Below, piece by piece: positions 1-10,400 of a stretch of DNA of 14,772 bases. Numbering within the stretch: position 1 is the stretch's first letter; each line of letters opens with the position of its first letter. The position numbers and the translations under genes are program-made. Below the pieces are notes generated by a model. It was given only the letters and a program-made list of their open reading frames with translations. It was not told the origin of the DNA and ran no database searches. Source of the stretch: Omnitrophica WOR_2 bacterium GWA2_47_8. Lineage in GTDB: Bacteria > Omnitrophota > Gorgyraeia > Zapsychrales > GWA2-47-8. The stretch is from assembly GCA_001805375.1 (NCBI GenBank), contig MHFY01000148.1, forward strand, positions 3,459 through 18,230. Direction: 5' to 3'.

Positions 1-1440
1 AGCCGCAGTATTAAACACGCGGCCTTGGAGCAGTTAACGAGCTCGAAAAAGGGCGGCGGTTTATTGCATTTCCAAAAAGACGGGATGAGTTTTAACGTGA
101 TCATGCCGAACACTCCGGAGATGGTCAAGCAGATCAAGAACGCCAGCCGCGAGATGCAGGAGATCGTGGTTGTTATGACTGAATCAGGTTCTCTTGGGTA
201 TGTGTTAAGAAAAGATAGGGTTAACGCCAAACCCGTTGAAGGATTTGGGAAGACGGGGGCGCCAAGTATTTTTACTGCGGGTTCCCTTGATGTGGCAGTC
301 ATGGATCCCAACACTGGTTCACAAAAAATTGGTACAGATGGAAATCCAGTTTTTATAGCAGTCCCAATAGGCCAATTTCAAGGAAAGACATTGGATGGGT
401 CAATGTATGGGCAAATTATTGGAGGCGGTAATACTGGCCGGTTCATTGCGGTTAATGAATTAAAGTTTAATCAGGCAAAAATAGTTACCGCTGAAGATAA
501 AGCCAACTATCTTGCTTTACAAGCGGAAGTTGCTGGAATCATGAAGGCGGCTCAAGAGGCGGCTAAGAGAAATCAACCGATGGCGGCTCCGACCCTGTCA
601 ACAAAGGATGCTGCTGAAAATTCGAATAAGGTTTTAGTTAAATTTGTGAATGAAGATGGTTCTGAAACAGAAAAGCTTCTTACGATAGGTGACTTTGAAG
701 TGGCTGTTATTCAAGATGGGCATAAAGCGACAATTCCTTTTGGATCTATTGGGTATTGGGATAGCGGTGAAGCGAAAGATGGCCGGCATGTTTTAAAGTC
801 AGGGTATAAGGGGAGCCTTACATGGGATCCCAGTGAAAAGGTCAATGTCAAGAGACAAGTCCTGGTTAAACAGGCGGATGGGACTACGGTCGTTCAGGAA
901 GTTGAGGATAAAATTCCTTATGGCGAATACCTAGAAGCCAAAAAGGCGGGGGCAAAGGCGGAAGATCTTAAGGGGAAATGGGTTCCGGTGCAGACAGAAA
1001 CTGTCACAGAAGATAATGGGACGGGTGGAGTAACAACAAGTGAACGGACAACCGGGGGATATTGGCAAGTGTTGGAAGGTCCGAATGCGGGTAAACAATA
1101 TTATGGCAAAGAATTAGCTATTGTTTACGATGAGTCGGGCAACATGCAAGAAGTTGTCCCTGTCAATTATTCTTCCAAGCCAGTATTTAAAGATCAAAAG
1201 GATGATAATCAATGGCTGACAACAACGGATAATGAGGAAGGTTTCTTCTGGTGGTGGGACGGCGATCTGGCCGATGACAACGCGTTGTCTTTAAGGGTCG
1301 GCGCCGACGGCACCTATTGGGGCATGCCGCATGACCCGACGAATTCGACCGGCTTGGCGAGCTTGGCGCGCGGTGAATCGAAGGATACATTCGGCAACAC
1401 AATCCCTGCCGGTCCGTTACATTATGATCTGGCCTATCAG
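1..1440 (+). other. Beta-rich soluble region upstream of the membrane part
   Basis: Residues 1-480 are rich in Gly, Thr, Val, Asp and aromatic residues, with alternating hydrophobic and polar stretches such as 'KVLVKFVNEDGSETEKLL' and 'TIGDFEVAVIQDGHKATI'. This suggests beta strands. A short helical stretch near residues 165-200 ('YLALQAEVAGIMKAAQEAAK') separates two strand-rich parts. The Gly/Asn/Asp loops resemble secreted or surface domains, but I cannot name a fold. An acidic and aromatic cluster lies at residues 410-425. The region ends just before the first transmembrane segment, so it would sit on one face of the membrane. Which face cannot be read from the sequence. Confidence 0.6.
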
Positions 1441-4400
1441 CAGCATATGGGCACCTTAGGCCAATTGGATGACATGGCAAAAACAATCGGAAAATTGGAA
1501 GTAGTATTTGCTGTACCGACGGTTCTTTTTGCCTGGACAGGTATTGGTTCAGTTGTTTCCAAAGGCGTGGGAACGGGGGCCAAGCAAGTTGCGGTTAATG
1601 CTATCCGGACAAGTATTCGAAGGTCTTTGGTCGAGGCCCTAAAATTAGAAGCAAAAAATTTAGGAAGAGGTTTAACGAAAGCAGAAGCCCGATCAGTATT
1701 TATAAAAATGTTTGCTAATGCCGCGGCGAAAGAAGGCCTTAAAGCAGCAGGCCAGCGCGCGGTGATGGTAGCGCCGGCAAAGGAATTTTTAAGCCGTTAT
1801 ATCGGGATACGCGCAATAGGTTGGCTGTCCGCGGAGCAAGTCGCAAGCAACGTGATCACGGGCCAGTGGATGGGTGGGGATAGAGTGCTGCAGAGTTTGA
1901 TCATGTCAGGCGGCGCTCCGGGTGCCGCAGGAATAATGAAATCACAATTATCAAAAATTCCGCTTGTTAAACCTATAGCAAATGTTGCTTTTACTTATCC
2001 AAGAACTTCCGCAGCGGTTTTAACGCCACTTACGACAGCCGCTATTTTTAACATTGCGGATGCTATGCAACATGGGCAAGATTATAATTGGAAAGCCGCA
2101 ACGGTTGAAGGGTTAGGCGAAGGGGTAAGGATTTTCAGCTCGATCTTTTTAATGAACCGGTTAATGAACAATAGAATAACAAGTCTCAAAAGCTTCGGAG
2201 GACTTATCGGTGGCGGCATCGGGGCCGGCGCAAGCTGGGGTGTTGCCGGATATTCCGGGGCCTTGGCAAAAATGATGCGTGAAGATGGGGAGAATAAAAA
2301 TATTGATCTTTTAGATCCCACTTTATTAAATGCGTTTAAAGACAGTGGCCTTAAGGGTGCGAAGTATTATGCGGCTTTTGCGGCAGGAAGTAAATTATGG
2401 TTTGCCGGCCGGACTCTAGGTGCTAAGGGTGCGTTAAAGCATCAAACGCTTAATCAGAAGTCTACACGTATGACCAAAGAAGCTCAGGCAGCCTTTGGTA
2501 AAGAGCACGGTGGATACACAGCAGCTGTCTTTTTAGGTAAATCCGCGGTCGGCGCGACAGCAGGATATTATTATGGAAAAGAAAAAGGATATGAAGGAAA
2601 AACACTGACTGCCGCAATGATTGTCGGCGGGTTATTAGGCCAGCCATTACTGTCTTTCCGTGCCACTACGCTGCGTAAAGAATTTGCGACCACGGCGTTG
2701 ATCCAAAGGGCCTGGTTGACCGGGTTCGGCGCCGCCGGCGGGGCGGCTGTAAGTTTATGGGGCGATGATCTTGGATTCACGGATGCGGAAGCCAAGTTTG
2801 GGGAACTAGACTTTTGGAGAAATGTGGCGGTCGGTGCTTTGTTAATGAACAGCCGCAATTTAACCAGCATGTTCAGTAAAGTAGGTAATTTGTCCAGCCG
2901 GGTTGCCCGCGGACGTTTATTACTTGACGGAAAAGCAATGAATCTTGACAACGCGGATGATTTAGCCAAATTAGGGGATGATGCTTTTCTAAGCTTAAGA
3001 AATCAAAAAGAAGAGGTCTTTAACGCCATGGCCATCCCTCACATGGTGAATCAAGGGGCGATCGGATTCGCCGGTGCTGGAGTTATGTGGGAATTGAGTA
3101 AAGACCTTGTCAGCGGCCTTCAAGGAGAACAGCAGGATGTCGTCGCTTTCTTGGAAAAACATGTACAGTCAGCGGCCGGGGGGTTAAAAGAAGGTACGCA
3201 CTTAGGGCCTGTGATCGGGTTTACTATGCCGCAGGCTATAACACCGTTGGGAAGATTTTTAGCCGACAATCAGGGCGCCGTGGGTTATGCCTTTGCCGTC
3301 GGGAAAAGCCGAGGGTTATTACGCGACGCTAAAGTGTTAGAAAAACTGATAGCGGAAGGGCCGGCTTTTAAACGTATGTTAGGGTTAATAGAATTAAAAC
3401 CCGCCTCTGCTGCCGCGAAAGCCGCAGGCAGAACAGCAGCATCCGCTGCCGGAGAAGTTTTATATCAGGCCGGGAAAGCGGGATATGTCGCCAGTAAAGC
3501 GCATCAATTTGATCACTTGTATATCTTTTTGGGAACAACGGACAAGGTTACCGAATATATTAAGGCAGGGATGGAAGAATATTATGAGAAGAAGCAGATG
3601 AAAGAGCATGGCCCGCAGTTAAGCGCCTTATATAGAGAAGGCCAGATAGCGGAAGAGTCCACTGCACAAGGAAGAGTCTTTAAGGAAGGGACATTTGAAG
3701 CCATTGACAAGATCATTGCCACAAAGTTTAAAACTGCCGCTGAAATTGAAGAACAAGCCGGAAATTTAGGGTTATGGTCAACGGTCTTTTTGTTGCCGCA
3801 GAATCAACCGGCAGGCGGGGAAGGCTCCGGTCAAGGCCGAGGCAGGGAATCCAAAATCACGGAACCGGAATTTAAACCCGAAGGGCCGAAGAGCAAACCG
3901 CTCACACCTGCCGAGCAGGCGCTTCAATCCGCCAAACAGGCGCATGAGTCAGGAATTTTAGGCGCTGACCAAACAGCGCCGGTGGTCGCAAGCGCGGCTG
4001 CTTCCGCTCAAAAGGCTGCCGACGCCGTTGAAGCGACCCAAGCAGACAGGGCACGCGACACGCAGCGAGGCCGTGAAGATCTCAGGCCGCAGGGTCTTCG
4101 CGATGAGGGTGGTAATGGACGGGGTGATTTAGTTGTGATCGGGGAAGATATTTTCTTTGTAACAGATCAAGGAACCCATCGCTTTGAGCCCAAAGGTTCA
4201 ACAACTTCTCCCAATGGACAACCCAATCTTCGTATCGAAAAATTAGCGCAAGTACAAGCCTTGGCTAAAGAAAAAGTTGATGTTTCAGATGGTAATTGGG
4301 TTGAGGTTAAAGTTGATGTTGCGCAAGGGCAGGGGCAAAGATTTACTTTCCGCGGAAGTAATGGCGAATTGCGTACCACTGATATCGATATCACTGTTAA

Positions 4401-7400
4401 AGCCGGCGAAACCCGTGTTGTTGGAGAAACACCGGAAGCGGCCTTGGCCCGATTAGAAGGCCGCGAAGTTCGAGACAGTGGATCTTCCTTTGGGGAGTTT
4501 GTAGGCGGTGATAAAGCCGATCCTTCGAGAGGTTCCCCGCCAAAACCGGCAAACAGTTCAGCCAAACCAGGGGAAAAAGCAACCACTGATAGCGCCACGG
4601 GGACAGCCGTCGCTGATGCGGCGTCAGTTGCCAAACTCGCTGCCGCAGAACCAGCTAAACCTTCCGCGCCCGCGGCACGCCGTACTCGCGGGACCATGGA
4701 AGCGCTGAAGAACATTTTTGCCAGCCGGCAAAAATTAGGATTAGGCGGCAGCAGCCGCGCCGGCCGCGCTACGTTAGATCAGGTTGGGAAGGCGATCCAG
4801 GCTCGCCTTCAACCCGTGGCCAGATTAATGGCGGAGGCCAACAAGATCAGGGTCCAGATCGCCGGCACCAAGGATGTCTTCGCAAAAGGAAAATTGGAAA
4901 GAGATTTGAAGGTCATGGAACGCAAGATCGAACAGGCGAAGAACCCGGAAGTCGGCAGAGATGAATTCGGCGTTGAAGGCCCGCGTGAAAAATTAACCTT
5001 TGAAGAATTAAAGCAGCTGCAGGCGGATCTCAGATCGGTTTCTGAAGGCCGCAAGGGTGATATGACCTTAAAAGACCTGGATTGGCAGATGACCCGCGAA
5101 TGGCAGGACGCGACGCTGGCGAAGAATTATGCGGATCAAGCCCGTAGGCAAACCGACAGTAATTTAACAAAAAGAGTAGAAGAAGCGACGGCTTCTGCCG
5201 ACAAAGCAAAAGGTCAAAAGACCTCGGAACAGGATTTTGCTGAAGCGGAAAAAAGATATGAAGACGCGATCGCGAAGGCCAGAAAAGTAGAAGCGCCAAA
5301 ACCGGAAGCTAAACCGGAAGCAAAATCAGAAACAAAACCGGGAGATCAAGCAGAAGCGAAACCAGAGGCGAAACCAGAGGCTAAACCGGAAACCAAAGTA
5401 GAGCCCAAAGCGGAAGAAACCGCCGTTTTGGCCGAAGCCACGGCCCGTCTTGGTTTATTAAGGGCCCAGCGTGCCATGCGCCAGGGAATGGAAAGTCGGG
5501 ACCAGGCAGTCCGAAATGCTAAATTCCAGGAAGCCCGTGAGCATATCAGTAAAGTTTATGAAGGCCTGCCTAAAGAAGGAAATCAAGGCTTGCGCTCCAC
5601 GGTCGAGCGTATGACCGGGGAAATGGAAGCGGAATTAGCCCAAAAACTCCCGACAACCGAAAAAGTGCACGCTAAAAGAGAACAATTAGCTCAACAGCAA
5701 AAAGATCTGCAAGCCCAATTGGCGAAGTTAAGGGACGCGGCAAGTTTGGAAGCGGACATGGGCGTTCTTTACGACGGGCGCTGGTATGACGGCCGGGGCA
5801 GGCAATTTACAGGTGGCACCATTGGCGAAATTTTAGCGCGGTTAAGGCAGGCGGCGGAAGATGCCATGCCGAAACCCGAAGACAGCGGCATGGACGCTAT
5901 TAGAGCAGGCACAGAGAAGGTCAAAAAATTAAGACAGGAATTACATGAGTGGACAGAATTAAAGAAGACCATGGGCAAGCAAGACAGAAAGCGATTAGAC
6001 CGTGAACACGCCCAAGTCAAAGAAGCATTGAGAAAAGCTGAGGCTGAACTGACTGTATTAAGAGAACATCATGCGGATGTTGTGAAAAGAAATTCCCCTG
6101 AACATAATACCGACGCTGAAACACAGAAAGCCAAGGAAGCCCGTCAGCATTATGAGGCGTTTAAAGGTTTAGTGGACAGATTCGCGAAAGGTAAAGACAT
6201 TCGTTCTCTGACCTTAAAAGATGTGGAAGCGCAATTGGCTAAAGAAACCCACGCGACCGAAGTCGAAGGACCGAAACAGCAAGATCAATTAAAACGCGTC
6301 GGCGAACGTTTAGAACAGGCCAAAGGACAACAGCATCGTGGTTCAACTGAAGGAATGGCGGAATATCGTTTGGGTGAAGCTGTCCGGCTCGCGCCGCAAG
6401 GTTCCATGGAACGGTTATTGGCTGAAGCGGCATTGAATACATTCAGAGCACAACGTCATGCAGAAGGCGGGCAGTTTGATCAGGCGCAAAAACGTTTAGT
6501 CACCGCATTAAGAAGGATCGCCAGGGCCTCTGAATTAACTGGTGATAAAGGCGCCGCTGAAACACCGGAGATCATCGCCGCCCGCGGAAAAGTGAACCGC
6601 GCCTTGGCTGATGTTTATGCCAGGATGGGCAAGGAAGCGCCGACCGCGGAAGCCTTGAATCAGCAGATCGCGGCCAAGCAAGCGGAATTAAGAGCCCATG
6701 AGGCTTCTTCTGAATATAGACAGGCTAAAGAAAGACACGACCGCGGCGACCGCACGCCGGATCTGGCGTTAAGAAGGTTAGAAGCTTTAAGGCAGGCCAT
6801 GCAAAGAATTTCCGCGGACGCAGGAATATTGGGAGTAAATGCTCAGTGGGCGAGTTTAGACGCTGTCGGCCGTGCCATTGAGAGCCGTTATTCCGCTGGC
6901 CGAAGAGAAGTCGCGAGATTAAGCGCCGAAGCCAATCAGATCCGTGCGGAAATAAATAAACATAAAGAAGGCAGCTCAAAACGAAGAGCATTAGAAGATC
7001 AATTAACCGCTAAACAGGAAGAAATCAAGCGCGCCGAAAGTTATCACGATTATAAAGGCATGAAACAATTAAAAGCGGATTTTGACCTGATCGCCGAAGG
7101 CCGACAAGGCGATATGACGTTGCGTGATCTAAATACGAGAATGAATGATGAATCCATGGACGCTGAGATCGCCAAAGCCAGCCGCGAAAATCCTTTAAAG
7201 AAAGCAAAAGAATTGCGCGATGAAATAGCGTCTTTGAAAGATCAGAAAACCAGCCGGACCTTCTCTGATCTGTCCGCGACCTCAAGGGATATGCTAGCGG
7301 ATGCAAGAGTTGAATTAGCCAAGGGCCGCGAAGCGAAAAAAGCCGAAGCCCCGGCGAAAAAAGACGCGGACAAAGCGCCGGCCGCGAAGAAAAAGAGATC

Positions 7401-10400
7401 CGGTTTCGCAGCCGCGCGGACAGGTTTAAATCTAACGACTGTTTCCCGTTTACAAAAAGTGCTTTACGGTAAAAATTATTTTAGAGGGGATAAAAGATCA
7501 AAAGACGCGTACGAAACAGAATTATTGACTTTAATGGAGCTGAGGGACAGAGGCGTTGACACAAAGAGCAAAGAATATCAAGCCCAGCGCGCGAAGGTCA
7601 GAGAAGCCTACAATAGATATAAGGCCGCCGGCGGCGAATTTTTAGCGGAATTCAGAGGAAAGACATTAGAGCAGATCGAGATCGCGTTAGGGTTTAAAGA
7701 ACTAAACGATGCCATTAGATCCGGTTCAGCTAAAGAACGCCAGCAGGCCCGAGAAGCGCTCTTGCAGAAACCCAGTGAATTTAAGAAAAGATTCCGGGAG
7801 TTTAATCAGCTTGCCTTTGGCCGCGATAAATCCATCACTATCGAAGCCCTCCGCGACCAATTGACCGCCGAACATCAGATCGCTACCGAAAGAGCCATTG
7901 CCCCGCACGCCGAGGCGCAAAGAAAAGCCCAGGCCGCTTCTGCCAAGCAATATGCTCAAGCCGCCCAGAAAAAATTGGCCGAAGCCGCTTCCGCCGAAAA
8001 GCGCGCTGAAACCGATCAGGCAAAGCCAACTGAAGCTGCCCCGCGGGCCGATGCTGAATTAGGCCGAGCTCAGAGAGAACTGGAAGGTTTACGGCAGGAA
8101 TTAAGAGATGTCGAATCCCTGCCGGGATCACCCTTGGCGGACATCGGCCGTAACCGGCAAGACCGGATCAATAATTTAAGATCACGCATTAAGACTTTGG
8201 AAGCAAGGATCGAGCAGCCTGTCGCGGCAGCGGGGGCTCAAGCAAGACAAGCCCGCGCGGCTGAAGTCAAGGCCCTTGTCAGGCAAGCTCTGCGTGAATT
8301 TAAACAGGCTGAAAAATCAGATCCTTCTTATAAAGACGCTAGAAAAAAGGCGTTAGCCAAGCTGTATGCCGCCCGCGGTGAAAAGGCGTTTAAGGCCGGT
8401 CAATTTGAAACAGCCCTGCATTCTTTTGAACGGGCTGAAAAATTATCAGGGACCTCATACGCGAAAGAAAAAAGTAATTCACTTCGCAGGATCGGTGAAA
8501 AATTAAATCCGAGATTAGCGCAGACTATCAAGAGGCTCAATGACCGCGCGTTGGAGTTAGGAAAAGAAATTGCCGGCTTAGAGCATTCCGGAAGAAAATT
8601 AACCACGGCCGAGAGCAAACGCCTCAAAGAAGCCAAAGAAGAATTAGTCAAAGTTAACCGCAATTTAGAGCACGGGTTAGCCCGTGCCGAACGTACGCAA
8701 GCCGCGGAAAAGGCAAGAGCTCAAGATCCGACCCGCAGTTTATCCCCCAGAGATATCGCCCGATTGCAGGCCACCGAAGCCGGCCGTCAAATTTTGGAAC
8801 GTATTTCCAGCACACAGAGACAAATGGATTTGTTAGAAGCAAATGGTGAGATCATGAAAGGCCGCAGTGAATTCGCCGGTGCTGAAGCGAGAGCCATCCG
8901 CATCCGCGGTGAAAAACAAGCCCAATTGAATACTCATCTGGCTTCAGCGAAAAACTTTTTGCAAAGTGAAACACTAAGAGCGAAGAGATCAGATAACGCC
9001 CGACGTTTACCCAAAGGTTTAGAGAGATTGACCCAGTTTCAGCAGCGAGTCAGGGCTGACGCTACGGCTGATTTAAGCGCGAAAGAAGCAAAGGTGACGG
9101 AATTAGAAGGGCAATTAAGAGAAATCGAAAAGTTATTATTTACTCAATCAGAATTAGGTTCCCGTAGGGATGTCCGAGAAACAAAAGCCCGTCAAACACA
9201 GTTAACGCAAGAATTAGCCAAGGCCAAGGCTGATGTCATGGAAGCCACGTCCCGTGTCCCGCGTGACGCTGATCCTGCTGCCCGCGAAGTTGAACATATC
9301 CAATCCTTACAGAAAAAAGCGGATGCTTTAGGCCAGCAATTAAAAGCGTTCGATAGGACACAGCGCGGCAGTAAAGAGCATAAACAATTACAGCGCGAAT
9401 ATGCCCAGGCCAGAAAAGCGGTCAATGATTCTGTCAAAGAAGTTACAAACCGAATCCAGCGCGCTGATAAGGCCAATAAACTGGCACGTGAATTAAATAA
9501 AATTATTATCAAATTGGGCAACCGCGGATTTGATATTTTGGCCAATCATCGTAAAGGTAAAGTCAATGAACTTTTAGATTTGGCCAAACAGATCGAGAAT
9601 TTAGACATGGAGCATTTTGAAACTCTGGAAGGGGAACAGGCCGGTGTAACCATCGATCCTGTAAGACGGCGTATTAATAAAGAGAAGGTGGAGGTGCAAA
9701 AGAAATTTGATGACCTGGCTAAAGAAGTCGAATTTATCCTGAAAGTTGATGCGATAAGGACCGAAGATACGTCTAAGGTTTTAGTCCGGGCCCCGGGTGT
9801 TTCCGCGGATGTTGTGGCCCGCGCCCGCGCGATCCAAGGGCAGATCAATCATTTAAGGGCCGGCAAAGAAACAGTTCTCAATAACAAAAATTTATCGGAC
9901 GGACAAAAAACCAAACAGGCCAAGAAGATTGACGCAGAAATTAGACACTTGGAAGGCCAGAAACAATTCCATATCGATCTAGCCAAAGTTGAAGCAGAGG
10001 CTCACGGATTAAAGCAAGCGCCGAAGGACAGGGTCTTAAAAGAAACCGGATTAACAGAGGCGGAAGTGACAGGCAAGCCTAAACAAACCGATATTTCGAA
10101 AGACCAGGCCCGACGGGTGAAATGGGCCCAAAGGGTTTTGGATGCCAGGACCGCTGCCTTTAAAGTGGCGGTGGCCGGCCGTGAAGCGCCGTCGGTGATC
10201 CGGGCCTTAGAGCGGAGAATGAAAGCCGCTGAAAGCCGTCTGGCTCAGGAAGTCGGTATCGCCAAAGCCCAAGTGGTGAAAAAGCAAGTCGCCAGCGCCG
10301 AAGCTTCTAAATTAAAACAAACTCGTCCGGATAAGATCGTGCAGGATGCAGCTTCTTACGACAGGAAATTAGCTCCCTTGCAGGCTCAATTGGCGGCCAA

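Noticed and set aside
85..108. In-frame ATG codons at 85 and 103 as the start of the gene
   Set aside because: There is no convincing Shine-Dalgarno sequence in front, and the upstream codons continue in the same style, so the start is more likely outside the window.
2571..2969. 132-codon open frame on the minus strand
   Set aside because: It is antisense to the glycine-rich hairpin region. The low-complexity Ser/Ala/Pro product is what GGC/GCC codons give in reverse, and no separate gene signals are seen.
4508..4708. 66-codon plus-strand open frame out of phase with the main ORF
   Set aside because: The main frame is open and protein-like through the whole segment. The short frame has Pro/Gln/Arg-biased content typical of an offset reading.
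4167..4715. 182-codon open frame on the minus strand
   Set aside because: It lies antisense to the beta-rich domain and Pro/Ala linker. Its translation is Ser/Ala/Pro-biased with no recognisable motif, and the plus frame here continues the giant ORF.
7318..7398. Nuclear-localisation-like sequence suggesting a eukaryotic origin
   Set aside because: Short Lys/Arg runs are common in bacterial linkers, and a 14.8-kb intronless frame with this codon style is better explained by a bacterium.
9192..9848. Two adjoining minus-strand open frames of 117 and 100 codons
   Set aside because: They are shadows of the coiled-coil coding frame. They are rich in Ser, Cys and Ala from reversed Glu/Lys/Ala codons and have no coherent domain.
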